Shown piece after piece: positions 16,526 through 25,511 of a stretch of DNA of 64,000 nucleotides. The DNA is from Stutzerimonas chloritidismutans AW-1 (GTDB lineage Bacteria; Pseudomonadota; Gammaproteobacteria; Pseudomonadales; Pseudomonadaceae). Numbering within the stretch: the stretch's first letter is position 1; each line of letters starts with the position of its first letter. The notes beneath the pieces are model-generated. The model was given only the letters and a program-made list of their open reading frames with translations. It was not told the DNA's origin and searched no databases. The stretch is taken from assembly GCF_000495915.1 (NCBI RefSeq), contig NZ_AOFQ01000046.1:1-64000 (forward strand). Reading direction: 5' to 3'. Made by a program: the position numbers and the translations under genes.

Positions 16526-18067
16526 TTAGTTCCCGTCGGCAGCCGCGGCAAGATGCACGGCCTGCCGGCGGCGACCTTCGACCCGTCGCGTCAGTGCCCG
16601 CGGCTCGATGATCAGCCGTGCGCCGCTGGCCTGGTTGGCGCGCTGCCATTCTTCCAGCAGCTCCATGCAGGCATGGTCGATGTACTGCAGGTGTGTCATC
16701 GGCACATGCACGCAGGCATTCTTCGGTACGCCATCCAGCGCGCGGGCCAGTCGCGGCACCTTCAGAAAGGTCGCTGCGCCCTGCATGCGCAGTTCGACCC
16801 GGCGGCCTTCCTGCACCACCGCGACCCTCAGCCGCGAAGCCTGCCAGGCCAGTTGCCCCAGGGTCAGTGCGAAGCCCAGCAGGACGCCGGTCAGCAGGTC
16901 GGTGGCGACGATGGTCAGCGCCGTGGCGAGATGGATCAGCATGGCCATGCGCCCGTAGCGGCCGAGCTGGCGCAGCGCGTTCAGGTCGATCAGCTTGAGC
17001 CCGGTGTAGACCAGCACACCGGCCAGGCTGGCGATTGGAATCTGCTCCAGCAGCGCTGCCAGCAGCACCACCGCGGCCAGCAGCCAGAGCGCGTGCAGCA
17101 TGGCCGACAGCCGCGTGCGTGCACCGGCCTGCACATTGGCCGAGCTGCGCACGATCACGCCGGTCATCGGCAGCGCGCCGAGCACGCCGCAGAGCATGTT
17201 GCCGACGCCCTGGGCGGTGAGCTCGCGGTCGAAATCGGCGCGCAGGCCCTGGTGCATGCGATCGACCGCCGCGGCGGAAAGCAGGGTTTCGGCGCTGGCG
17301 ATAAAGGCCACGGCCAGCGCCGCGACCAGCAGACCGGGATCGGCGAAGGTCAGCAGATCGGCCGGTTGCAGCCAGCTGATGGCATCGGCGAGATTGTCCG
17401 GCACCTCGACACGGCGCACGTCGAGCCCCAGCCACAGCCCCGCCAGCGTTGCCGCCGCGACACCCAGCAGCGCGCCGGGCAGCAGGCGCAGGCGCTGCGG
17501 CTTGAGCCGATCCCATGCCCACATGCAGGCGATGGTCAGCAGGCCGAGAGATGCGGCGATCAGTCCGTTACCGCCGCCGGAAAACGGCAGCGCGGCCCAT
17601 AGCGCGGCGGGAAAGGCGCCGATATTGTCCAGTCCGGAGGCTTCCGGCTGCCCGTCCAGCATCACGTGCAACTGCGACAGCACGATGAGGATGCCGATGC
17701 CGGCCAGCATGCCGTAGACCACCGCCGGCGCGGTGACGCGGAACCAGCAACCCAGCTTCAGCCGACCGGCCAGCAGTTGCAGCGCACCGGCCAGTAGCAG
17801 GATCGGCCCGAGCATGGCCGCTCCGTATTGCTGCACCAGTTCGAACACCAGCACCGTGAGTCCGGCGGCCGGACCGCTGACCTGCAGGGGTGCACCGGCC
17901 AGCCAACCCACTACCAGCCCGCCGACTATGCCGGTGATCACGCCTTTGGCGGGCGGCATGCCCGAGGCGATGGCGATGCCCATGCACAACGGCAGGGCCA
18001 CCAGAAAAACCACCACGGACGCCATCAGGTCACGCGGCAGCGTTGCTTTGAGTGTTTGTGCATTCAT
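16526..18067 (-). CDS. SulP (SLC26) family anion transporter with C-terminal STAS domain
   Basis: The product is 513 aa with a multi-helix SulP core starting MASVVVFLVALPLCMGIAIASGMPP (split here for length) and the typical PLQVSGPAAGLTVLVFELV. Further core motifs are ELTAQGVGNMLCGVLGALP and VYTGLKLIDLNALRQLGRYG. The C-terminal 100 residues are a STAS-like domain (VHVPMTHLQYIDHACMELLEEW). SulP proteins carry sulfate, bicarbonate or dicarboxylates. The carbonic anhydrase gene 75 bp upstream on the same strand favours bicarbonate, as in other SulP/anhydrase pairs; this is inference. Start ATG 18067 has a GAGG site nine bases before it. Confidence 0.93.
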   Translation of the reverse strand: MNAQTLKATLPRDLMASVVVFLVALPLCMGIAIASGMPPAKGVITGIVGGLVVGWLAGAPLQVSGPAAGLTVLVFELVQQYGAAMLGPILLLAGALQLLAGRLKLGCWFRVTAPAVVYGMLAGIGILIVLSQLHVMLDGQPEASGLDNIGAFPAALWAALPFSGGGNGLIAASLGLLTIACMWAWDRLKPQRLRLLPGALLGVAAATLAGLWLGLDVRRVEVPDNLADAISWLQPADLLTFADPGLLVAALAVAFIASAETLLSAAAVDRMHQGLRADFDRELTAQGVGNMLCGVLGALPMTGVIVRSSANVQAGARTRLSAMLHALWLLAAVVLLAALLEQIPIASLAGVLVYTGLKLIDLNALRQLGRYGRMAMLIHLATALTIVATDLLTGVLLGFALTLGQLAWQASRLRVAVVQEGRRVELRMQGAATFLKVPRLARALDGVPKNACVHVPMTHLQYIDHACMELLEEWQRANQASGARLIIEPRALTRRVEGRRRQAVHLAAAADGN

Positions 18068-18069
18068 TC

Positions 18070-18109
18070 AAAAAACCTCGACACGCGGCGACGCCCCCGG
18101 GGCGTCGCC
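18070..18109 (-). terminator. Hairpin between carbonic anhydrase and SulP genes
   Basis: GGCGACGCCCC (18087-18097) is the perfect complement of GGGGCGTCGCC (18099-18109), with a T-run on the minus strand ten bases beyond. It lies directly before the SulP start. It may attenuate or terminate transcription coming from the anhydrase gene, but the T-run is not adjacent to the stem. Confidence 0.45.
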
Positions 18110-18142
18110 TGAAGCGAAAGCCAATGCCTTGCGGCCGGCGGT

Positions 18143-18877
18143 TCAGGCCTGCAGGTAGCGCGGCGTGGGCGTTGCTACCGGCAGCGGGCCGTCGCCGTCC
18201 AGCGGCGCGAAACGGCCGCTGGTGGCGTCGTAGGCGAGGATTTCGCTGGTCTCGATGCAATAGACCCAGCCGTGGATCGACAGCTGACCGCCGGCGAGGC
18301 GCGCGGCGACCGAGGGATGGGTGCGCAGGTGGTCGAGCTGGGCCACCACGTTCTCTTCGGTGAGCACGCCCAGGGCTTCGCCCGCGCCGCAGCTGCAGTT
18401 CTGCTCCACCAGGCTGCGCGCCACTTCGCAATGGCGCAGCCAGGCCTTCACCGTGGGCATCCGTTGCAGGCCGCTGGGGTCGAGCACCGCTTTCATCGCG
18501 CCGCAGTCGGAATGCCCGCAGATGATGATGTGCTGCACGTTGAGCGCCATCACCGCGTACTCGATGGCGCTGGAGACGCCGCCGTTCATCTGGCCGTAGG
18601 GTGGCACCACATTGCCGACGTTACGGGTGACGAACAGGTCGCCGGGCGAACTCTGGGTGATCAGCTCGGGAACGATGCGCGAGTCGGCGCAGGTGATGAA
18701 CATCGCACGCGGCTGCTGGGCCCTGGCCAGGCGGGCGAACAGCGCCTGCTGTTCGGGATAGACCTCGGTGCGAAAGCGGCGAAAGCCATCGACCAGATGG
18801 GCGAAGGATTCGTCGGCGCTTTCGCCACGTGCGGATGGTTCGTTGCGCTCGGCGCGAGCGGTGAATATTTCACGCAT
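18143..18877 (-). CDS. Beta-class carbonic anhydrase
   Basis: Zinc enzyme interconverting CO2 and bicarbonate in the cytoplasm, 244 aa. Zinc ligands C63 (ITCADSRIVP, with the Asp/Arg dyad), H122 and C125 (IICGHSDCGAMKA) are all present. Other conserved parts are GDLFVTRNVGN and the HGWVYCIETSEI strand near the C-terminus. The ATG at 18877 gives the normal N-terminus; an ATG eight codons upstream is possible. It is paired with the SulP gene, suggesting a bicarbonate uptake or pH-homeostasis module. Confidence 0.95.
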   Translation of the reverse strand: MREIFTARAERNEPSARGESADESFAHLVDGFRRFRTEVYPEQQALFARLARAQQPRAMFITCADSRIVPELITQSSPGDLFVTRNVGNVVPPYGQMNGGVSSAIEYAVMALNVQHIIICGHSDCGAMKAVLDPSGLQRMPTVKAWLRHCEVARSLVEQNCSCGAGEALGVLTEENVVAQLDHLRTHPSVAARLAGGQLSIHGWVYCIETSEILAYDATSGRFAPLDGDGPLPVATPTPRYLQA

Positions 18878-19072
18878 GGGTGGTCTCCTGATGCAGGGCA
18901 AGGCATGCCAGCACTCATCCAGGCCGGTCGTGCGGCTGGTGACTGGCTGGTCACATTTGCCCCGAGGCTAGTCAGTGAGACTTAACTGAAACTGAACGAA
19001 CCGCTCTAGGACGAGCCTTTTCGGCTTTCTGATTGCTGTCGTAGTGATGGCGCTGGCGGCGCTTGCGTGGTC

Positions 19073-20137
19073 TCAGAGCAACGACATCTGCGAACCCGGC
19101 ACGGCAAAACGGCTGCAATCCAGGCCGTAGTTCTGATCCCGTCGATTGAAGCCCAGGCGCTTGCACGCCAGCTGAAAGCGTTGCGCCAGCAGCTGGGCGA
19201 ATTGGCCTTCTCCGCGCATGCGGCTGCCGAAGCGGCTGTCGTAATCCTTGCCGCCGCGCGATTGGCGCACCAGGCTCATGACATGGGCAGCGCGCTGCGG
19301 AAAATGCTCCTGCAGCCATTCATCGAACAGCGTCGCCACTTCGTGGGGCAGGCGCAGCAGCACATAGCCGGCCGAGCGCGCACCGGCTTCGCGGGCGGCT
19401 TCGAGCATCCGCTCCAGCTCCATGTCGTTGATCATCGGAATCATCGGCGCGCACATCACGCTGACCGGCACGCCAGCCTCATGCAGGGTGCGCAACACCC
19501 GCAGCCGCGCCGAGGGTGAGGCCGCGCGCGGCTCCATGATGCGTTTCAGCTCGTCGTCCAGCGTGGTCAGGCTGACGGAGACGCTGACCAATCGCTGCTC
19601 GGCCAACGGCACCAGCAGATCGAGATCGCGCAGCACCAGCGAACCCTTGGTAATGATGTGCACCGGGTGCCTGAAGCGCAGCAGGATCTCCAGCGCCTGG
19701 CGCGTCAGGCACTGCTCGCGCTCAAGCGGCTGATAGGCATCGGTGTTCACTCCCAGGGCGATCGGTTGCGGCACGTAGCCCGGCTTGGAGAGTTCCTGTT
19801 CGAGGCGCTCGGCGAGGTTGGTCTTGGCGATCAGCCGCGTCTCGAAGTCGATGCCTGGCGACAGGTCCCAATAGGCGTGACTGGGCCGCGCGAAGCAGTA
19901 GATGCAGCCGTGTTCGCAGCCTCGATAGGGATTGACCGAGCGATCGAAACCCACGTCAGGCGACTGGTTACGGGTCAGTACGCTCTTGGCCGTCTCCAGG
20001 CGCACCTCGGTGGCGCGGGTCGGCGGCACGTCCTGTTCCCAGCCGTCGTCGTATGCCTCGCTGCGTGTCGGCGCGAAACGGTTGTCCGGGTTGATCGCAG
20101 TGCCGCGGCCGCGTGGTGTGGCACGGGGGAAGCTCAT
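19073..20137 (-). CDS. PA0069/SplB-like radical SAM protein, SOS-regulated
   Basis: Radical SAM enzyme, 354 aa, of the SplB-related PA0069 family. The iron-sulfur CxxxCxxC is C74-C78-C81 (GCEHGCIYCFARPSHAYW). Other marks: the SAM-binding region IALGVNTDAYQPLE, HIITKGSLVLRDLDLL and VMCAPMIPMINDMELE. Relatives include spore photoproduct lyase, but the Pseudomonas protein's substrate is unknown. A canonical LexA box lies 14 bases upstream of the start, and I recall that PA0069 belongs to the LexA regulon of P. aeruginosa, so a DNA-damage role is likely. The gene stands alone, 195 bp from the carbonic anhydrase gene. Confidence 0.93.
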   Translation of the reverse strand: MSFPRATPRGRGTAINPDNRFAPTRSEAYDDGWEQDVPPTRATEVRLETAKSVLTRNQSPDVGFDRSVNPYRGCEHGCIYCFARPSHAYWDLSPGIDFETRLIAKTNLAERLEQELSKPGYVPQPIALGVNTDAYQPLEREQCLTRQALEILLRFRHPVHIITKGSLVLRDLDLLVPLAEQRLVSVSVSLTTLDDELKRIMEPRAASPSARLRVLRTLHEAGVPVSVMCAPMIPMINDMELERMLEAAREAGARSAGYVLLRLPHEVATLFDEWLQEHFPQRAAHVMSLVRQSRGGKDYDSRFGSRMRGEGQFAQLLAQRFQLACKRLGFNRRDQNYGLDCSRFAVPGSQMSLL

Positions 20138-20150
20138 GGGGTGTCGGTCC

Positions 20151-20176
20151 GATTACTGTTCATTCATACAGTAATC
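20151..20176 (-). promoter_or_regulatory. LexA (SOS) box
   Basis: GATTACTGT-N8-ACAGTAATC is a perfect 9-bp palindrome that contains the SOS core CTGT-N8-ACAG (20156-20171). It lies just upstream of the radical SAM gene start at 20137. The rest of the gap (20177-20436) before the acyltransferase gene shows no clear signal apart from the latter's ribosome-binding site. Confidence 0.88.
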
Positions 20177-20436
20177 GTCTCGACGACAGCGCGCCAGCGC
20201 CGCTGATCGGTGCTGCCTGCTACCGCCTGTCGGTTGGCTCGGGAACATTTGCGCTGCGCTCGGGACAAAGGGGCTGACCGGGTAACGCTTGCACGCGCGA
20301 GCGACGCCTGTCGTGGCGGCCGGCAAACAACAAGGACGATCGGAGCGCGGTGCGCGACCGATCCGGCAGTACCGGCATGCACCGCTTGCGTGCGCCCCTT
20401 TTATCAGTCACTGCCGTTACTCGTCAGGAGCAGACC

Positions 20437-21507
20437 ATGCATCCCACCGGCTCTTTCCACACCCGGGAGAATAATTTCGACTTCCTGCGCTTCTTCGCTG
20501 CGGCGCTGGTGCTGTTCGCCCACAGCTATCCGCTGGTTGGCCGCCGTGGAGATGAACCCCTGACGTTGCTCACCGGCTACGAAAAGGGCGGCTCGATCGC
20601 CGTTGGCATCTTCTTCGTGATGAGCGGTTATTTGATTGCCTCGTCCTGGCTGGCCAGCAGTAGCCCGAAAAGCTTCCTGATCAAGCGGGCGCTGCGCATC
20701 TTTCCGGCGTTGATCGTCGCGGTATTGCTCTCGGTGTTTGTCATTGGGCCGCTGGTCACCCATCTGACCCTCGGCCAGTATCTCGCGGCCGACGGCACCT
20801 GGACCTACCTGCAGAACATCCTCTTGGTGACACGCTACGAGCTGCCCGGCGTATTCACCGGCAACGTCTACCCCGACGTGGTCAATGGCTCGCTGTGGAC
20901 GTTGCCGCTGGAAGTGCTGATGTACATCGGCGTGATGATTCTCGGGCTGACCGGTTTCCTCAAGCGCCGGCTGATCTTCCTGCCGATTGCCGTGCTCGCC
21001 GTCGGGCATTTCTGGCTGCTGGGCAAGCTGGGTATCGAGTCCTACTTCATCAAGAACATCTTCAAACTGGGGCTGCTGTACTACAGCGGCTCGGCACTGT
21101 TCCTCTATCGCGACGATATCCCCTGGCGCGGCTGGATCGCGGCATTGTTGTTCGCCGCGCTGGTGGCAACCTTCCGTACCGACATCGGCCCGCTGGTTTA
21201 CTTCATCGCACTGCCGTATCTGGTGCTCTATCTGGCCTACGCGCCGCTGCCGCTGATCTCGCGTTTCGGCAAGTACGGCGATTTCTCCTATGGCCTGTAC
21301 ATCTACGCCTTCCCGTTCCAGCAGCTGACCATCTACCTGTTCGGTCCGCAGGTCGGCGTGCTCGGCCTGACGCTGATCGCTTTCGTGCCGACGCTGATCC
21401 TCGCCGCACTGTCCTGGCACCTGATCGAAGCGCCGGCGATGAAGCTCAAGCGTCTGTTTGCTTCGCCACCGCAGCCGGGGCGGGCGACGCCGAAGGTCGA
21501 AGGCTGA
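20437..21507 (+). CDS. Acyltransferase family 3 (OafA/NodX-like) membrane protein
   Basis: The product is 356 aa with about ten helices; these enzymes acetylate or otherwise acylate polysaccharides, lipid A or O-antigen at the inner membrane. The family motif is FDFLRFFAAALVLFAHSYPL, with the catalytic-type His in FAHSYP, and IAVGIFFVMSGYLIASS follows. FLIKRALRIFPALIVAVLL and NGSLWTLPLEVLMY are also typical. The ATG at 20437 has an AGGAG site; upstream codons of the open frame do not look coding. It is monocistronic, closed by a strong terminator, and the substrate is unknown. Confidence 0.93.
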   Translation: MHPTGSFHTRENNFDFLRFFAAALVLFAHSYPLVGRRGDEPLTLLTGYEKGGSIAVGIFFVMSGYLIASSWLASSSPKSFLIKRALRIFPALIVAVLLSVFVIGPLVTHLTLGQYLAADGTWTYLQNILLVTRYELPGVFTGNVYPDVVNGSLWTLPLEVLMYIGVMILGLTGFLKRRLIFLPIAVLAVGHFWLLGKLGIESYFIKNIFKLGLLYYSGSALFLYRDDIPWRGWIAALLFAALVATFRTDIGPLVYFIALPYLVLYLAYAPLPLISRFGKYGDFSYGLYIYAFPFQQLTIYLFGPQVGVLGLTLIAFVPTLILAALSWHLIEAPAMKLKRLFASPPQPGRATPKVEG

Positions 21508-21527
21508 TTTGGACTGGTACAAAAAAG

Positions 21528-21557
21528 GAACCCGCCACTTGGCGGGTTCTTTGTTTT
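21528..21557 (+). terminator. Rho-independent terminator after the acyltransferase gene
   Basis: GAACCCGCC-ACTT-GGCGGGTTC followed by TTTGTTTT: a perfect 9-bp stem, tetraloop and T-tract, with an A-run on the other side that could let it work in both directions. Confidence 0.9.
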
Positions 21558-21599
21558 AGAGCTTGGGCGCGCCGAGTCTTGGCCGCGAAGTGAAGTCTT

Positions 21600-22379
21600 T
21601 CACCTCATGACTCGGCGCACCTGCAGATCACGGTAAGCGGCTGTTGGATCGCCCTGTACCTCCAGACGCCCTGCGGCAGCCAGTACGCGGGCGCGCCAGT
21701 AGAGGAAGAAATCCGTGGGAAAGAAGCCGTCGCAATGGCCCATGGCCTCGGCCATCGCACGCGCCAGCGGAGCGAATTCGTCGGGGCTGGCAGCGACCAG
21801 CGCCGCGTCGATCAGCCGATAGTCTTCGCCCCGAAACGCCCCCTCGAACCAGCGGCGAATGTCATGCGAGCTGGCGCACTGCTCGTGCCAGACCGCAGCG
21901 AGTTCAGCCTGGCGAGACGCGGGAACCGCCTGTGGGCTGTATAGCGCCGCCAGTGCCTCGGGCGAATGCAGGGACACCGCCTTGCGCTGGCCGGCGCGGC
22001 TGTCTCCGGTGCCGCAAGCGACTTCGTGCAACCCGCAGCTGGAGCCCTGCAGCAGCGCGGCGATGCGAGCCAGCAGCAGCTGTTCGGATGCGCTGTCGCC
22101 GTGCCAGACCGTTACGGCTGCAGCCTGTTTGGCGAGGTTGGCTAGCCAGAGTGCATCAGCCGCCAGCTCATCGGCGAACACCGGGCGTGGCGCCACCTCT
22201 GCGGGCCAGATCTGCTCCCAGAATTCGGCGCGAGCAGCGCAAGGCGCACGGTCCACGTCATTCAGCGGTCCGACAGCCAGGTCGTCGCGCAACACTCGCA
22301 CCTGTGCCTCGGGCTCGAGCCTGGCCAGCAGCGCACGTACGCTGTCGCCGGCCAGGTCGCCGCAGGTCAGGTGCAGCAC
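21600..22379 (-). CDS. DUF1835 domain-containing protein
   Basis: Cytoplasmic protein of 259 aa. The N-terminal half matches the DUF1835 pattern (MLHLTCGDLAGDSVRALLA, then VRVLRDDLAVGPLNDVD), and the C-terminal half resembles the DUF3658-type partner domain (DYRLIDAALVAASPDEFAPL). No catalytic motif is recognisable and the function is unknown. It lies five bases downstream of the zinc-ribbon gene, so it probably belongs to the prlC transcription unit. Confidence 0.85.
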   Translation of the reverse strand: MLHLTCGDLAGDSVRALLARLEPEAQVRVLRDDLAVGPLNDVDRAPCAARAEFWEQIWPAEVAPRPVFADELAADALWLANLAKQAAAVTVWHGDSASEQLLLARIAALLQGSSCGLHEVACGTGDSRAGQRKAVSLHSPEALAALYSPQAVPASRQAELAAVWHEQCASSHDIRRWFEGAFRGEDYRLIDAALVAASPDEFAPLARAMAEAMGHCDGFFPTDFFLYWRARVLAAAGRLEVQGDPTAAYRDLQVRRVMR

Positions 22380-22384
22380 AGTGG

Positions 22385-22663
22385 CTACTCGGGCTTCTTC
22401 AACTTCGGATTAGGAAAGAACTGCACCGACTGCACCTGCGGGTTGGCCGGCTTGGGCTGGACCTTGTTCACCCGCGTGCCCAGCTCCATCGGTACCGACT
22501 GGCCCTGGGCGTTGAGGGTGTCGGCGTAGCCGCAGTCGATGCATTCGCGGTGCGGCACACCGTCGACGTCCCACATCTTGATGCAGTCCGTACCGCTGCA
22601 CGCGGGGCACACGGCCCCGGCGATGAAGCGCTTGGTGGTGACACGGGTTACTTCGTCGTTCAT
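22385..22663 (-). CDS. YheV-family zinc-ribbon protein
   Basis: A 92-aa protein with two CxxC pairs, CPACSGTDCIKMW and CIDCGYADTL, that should bind one zinc. The YheV family (TTKRFIAGAVCPACS) is often found beside the oligopeptidase A gene, as here: its ATG overlaps the prlC stop codon (ATGA). The tail is basic and Pro-rich (VNKVQPKPANPQV). The biochemical role is unknown; nucleic-acid or protein binding is typical of such ribbons. Confidence 0.88.
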   Translation of the reverse strand: MNDEVTRVTTKRFIAGAVCPACSGTDCIKMWDVDGVPHRECIDCGYADTLNAQGQSVPMELGTRVNKVQPKPANPQVQSVQFFPNPKLKKPE

Positions 22664-24711
22664 GCCGCGGCCTCCGCTACCAGCCCGAGGTGGCGCAGCA
22701 GGGCGTCGATGGACGGCTCGCGGCCTCGGAAATCGACGAACAGTACCATCGGCTCCTGGGAGCCGCCACGGGCCAGGATCGCCTCGCGGAAGGCGCGCCC
22801 GGTTTCGGAGTTGAACACGCCTTCTTCCTCGAAGCGCGAGAAGGCATCGGACGACAGCACCTCGGCCCACTTGTAGCTGTAGTAACCGGCCGCGTAACCG
22901 CCAGAGAAGATGTGCGCGAAGCTGTTGGGGAAGCGGTTGTAGGCCGGTGGGCGCATCACCGAGACCTCGTCGCGGATGTGCTCGAGCACCTGCAGCACGC
23001 TGCGACCGTCGCCGTGGGTGGCGTGCAGTTCGAAGTCGAACAGGGAGAACTCCAGCTGGCGCGCCATCATCATGCCGGACTGGAAGTTCTTCGCCGCCAG
23101 CATCATGTCCAGTTTGTCCTGCGGCAGGCGCTCGCCGGTCTGGTAGTGGCCGGAGATGTGCGCCAGGCCTTCGGGGTCCCAGCACCAGTTCTCCATGAAC
23201 TGGCTCGGCAGCTCCACGGCATCCCAGGCCACGCCGTTGATGCCTGAGGCACCGGCGTGCTCGACCTGGGTCAGCAGGTGGTGCAGGCCATGGCCGAACT
23301 CGTGGAATAGCGTGGTGACTTCGTCGTGGGTCAAGAGCGCAGGGCGCTCGCCCACCGGCGGGGTGAAGTTGCAGACCAGATTGGCCACCGGCGTCTGCAG
23401 CGTGCCAGCGGCAGTGCGGCGCTTGTCGCGTGCGCCATCCATCCAGGCGCCGCCGCGCTTGTTCGGCCGCGCATAGAGATCGAAGAAGAAGCGCCCGACG
23501 TGCTGGCCGTTCTCGGTGATCTCGAACAGGCGCACTTCCGGATGCCAGCCGTCGAAGCCCTCCAGCTCGTGAATCTCGATGCCGTACAGGCGCTGGACGA
23601 TACAGAACAGCCCGGACAGCACCTTGTCGATCGGAAAGTAGGCGCGCAGTTCTTCCTGGTTCAGGCTGTAGCGCTGCTGGCGCAGCTTCTCGGCGTAGTA
23701 GCCGAGGTCCCAGCTCTGCAGATCGTCCAGACCCTGCTCGGCGGCGAAGGCGCGCAGTTCGGCCAGGTCACGCTCGGCGAACGGCTTGCTGCGTACCGCC
23801 AGGTCGCGCAGGAAGCTCAGCACCTGTCCGGTGGATTCGGCCATCTTGGTCGCCAGCGACAGTTCGGCGAAGTTGCCGTAGCCGAGCAGCCCGGCCAGCT
23901 CATGGCGCAGCTCGAGGATCTCGGCCATTACCGGACCGTTGTCGAACTGCCCGGCGTTCGGGCCCTGGTCCGAGGCGCGGGTGCAGTAGGCGGTGTAGAC
24001 CTCCTCGCGCAGGTCGCGGTTGTCGGCGTAGGTCATCACCGCGTAGTAGCTGGGGAATTCCAGGGTGATCAGCCAGCCGTCGAGGCCCTTGGCCTTGGCC
24101 GCCTCGGCCATCTGCGCCTTGGCCGAGTCGGTGATGCCGGCCAGCAGGCTTTCGTCGGTGATGTGGCGGGTCCAGGCCTGGGTCGCGTCCAGCAGCTGGT
24201 TGGAAAACTTGCTGCCGAGCTCGGCGAGCTTCATCTGGATGGCACCGAAGCGCTGCTGCTCCACCGGCGGCAGGTCGATACCGGACAGGCGGAAGTCGCG
24301 CAGCGAATGCTCGAGGATGGTCTTTTGCGCCACTTCGAAGCCAGCCGCCGCGGGGTTTGCAGCCAGTGCCTGGTACGCTTCGAACAGGTCGCGGTTCTGT
24401 CCGAGTTCGGTGTAGTAGGCCGATAGCTTGGGCAGGCAGGCCTCATAGGCGGTGCGCAATTCCGGGCTGTTGCACACGGAATTGAGATGACCGACCGGCC
24501 CCCAGGCCCGCGCGAGGCGATCGTTCAGCTCGTCGAGGCCGACCACCAGGGTCTGCCAGTCGAGGCTCTCGGCCGGGCGGCTGAGCAGTTCCTGGATCGC
24601 CACGCGGTTGTCACCGAGGATGGTGTCGATGGCCGGCTCGACGTGCTCCGGGCGAATCTCGGAGTAGGGCGGCAGGTCGAATTCTTGCAGCAGGGGATTG
24701 TTCGCGCTCAC
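22660..24711 (-). CDS. prlC: Oligopeptidase A (M3 zinc metallopeptidase)
   Basis: Cytoplasmic endopeptidase of 683 aa, degrading short peptides and cleaved signal peptides. The M3 active site is FHEFGHGLHHLL (HExxH), with the further ligand Glu downstream in the GINGVAWDAVELPSQFMENW region (both split here). The N-terminus NPLLQEFDLPPYSEIRPEHVE is typical. GTG 24711, with AAGGTG upstream, was preferred to an ATG 13 codons earlier because it gives the standard length (E. coli PrlC is about 680 aa). It is the first gene of prlC-yheV-DUF1835. Confidence 0.95.
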   Translation of the reverse strand: MSANNPLLQEFDLPPYSEIRPEHVEPAIDTILGDNRVAIQELLSRPAESLDWQTLVVGLDELNDRLARAWGPVGHLNSVCNSPELRTAYEACLPKLSAYYTELGQNRDLFEAYQALAANPAAAGFEVAQKTILEHSLRDFRLSGIDLPPVEQQRFGAIQMKLAELGSKFSNQLLDATQAWTRHITDESLLAGITDSAKAQMAEAAKAKGLDGWLITLEFPSYYAVMTYADNRDLREEVYTAYCTRASDQGPNAGQFDNGPVMAEILELRHELAGLLGYGNFAELSLATKMAESTGQVLSFLRDLAVRSKPFAERDLAELRAFAAEQGLDDLQSWDLGYYAEKLRQQRYSLNQEELRAYFPIDKVLSGLFCIVQRLYGIEIHELEGFDGWHPEVRLFEITENGQHVGRFFFDLYARPNKRGGAWMDGARDKRRTAAGTLQTPVANLVCNFTPPVGERPALLTHDEVTTLFHEFGHGLHHLLTQVEHAGASGINGVAWDAVELPSQFMENWCWDPEGLAHISGHYQTGERLPQDKLDMMLAAKNFQSGMMMARQLEFSLFDFELHATHGDGRSVLQVLEHIRDEVSVMRPPAYNRFPNSFAHIFSGGYAAGYYSYKWAEVLSSDAFSRFEEEGVFNSETGRAFREAILARGGSQEPMVLFVDFRGREPSIDALLRHLGLVAEAAA

Positions 24712-24968
24712 GGGGACACCTTGTGACGAAAGGGATTGCAGGCCGCTCACTGGAGCGAGGCTGGACAGGCCAGCGCGCAGGCAGATGTCCTAGATGGACG
24801 CGCTGCCGCGCTTTTTCAACGCCGGGCGACGAAACGCGCCCCCGGGCAAGCAGCCGGTAGTTAACTCTGACCACGCCAGGCGGCATGCTGCTCAGCTCTG
24901 GTTTAACGCGGCGATGCCGGCCATCTTAATTACAATCGGCCCTCCCCGCAGCCAAAGAGGTTTCTATC

Positions 24969-25505
24969 GTGGCGATACGCAGCTACCACAACAGCACTCC
25001 ACAACTGGGCGAGCGCGTGTTCGTCGACGACTCCGCGGTGGTCATCGGCGATGTCGAGATCGGCGCCGACAGCTCGGTCTGGCCGCTGACGGTGATCCGC
25101 GGCGACATGCACCGCATCCGCATCGGCGCACGCTCGAGCATCCAGGACGGCAGCGTGCTGCACATTACCCACGCCGGGCCGTACAACCCGGATGGCTTCC
25201 CGCTGACCATCGGCGACGAAGTCACCGTCGGCCACAAGGTCACCCTGCACGGCTGCACCCTGGGCAATCGCATCCTGGTCGGTATGGGCTCGATCGTGAT
25301 GGACGGCGCGGTGGTCGAGGATGAAGTGATTATCGGCGCCGGCAGCCTGGTGCCGCCGGGCAAGACGTTGGAAAGCGGCTATCTCTACGTTGGCAGCCCG
25401 GTAAAGCAGGCCCGTCCGCTGACCGAAAAGGAGCGCAGCTTCTTCAGTTACACCGCCGGCAACTACGTGAAGCTCAAGGACCAGCACCTCGCCGAGCGCG
25501 GCTGA
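24969..25505 (+). CDS. Gamma-class carbonic anhydrase-like protein (YrdA/PaaY family)
   Basis: Left-handed beta-helix protein of 178 aa built from hexapeptide repeats such as VVIGDVEIGADSSVW and VIIGAGSLVPPGK. Likely zinc histidines are in VLHITHAGPYNPDG and VTVGHKVTLHG. Members bind zinc or iron; some are carbonic anhydrases and many have no proven activity. It starts with GTG at 24969 after an AGAGG site. The gene is divergent from prlC and convergent with the VOC gene. The family is certain; enzymatic activity is not. Confidence 0.92.
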   Translation: MAIRSYHNSTPQLGERVFVDDSAVVIGDVEIGADSSVWPLTVIRGDMHRIRIGARSSIQDGSVLHITHAGPYNPDGFPLTIGDEVTVGHKVTLHGCTLGNRILVGMGSIVMDGAVVEDEVIIGAGSLVPPGKTLESGYLYVGSPVKQARPLTEKERSFFSYTAGNYVKLKDQHLAERG

Positions 25506-25511
25506 TCCTGC

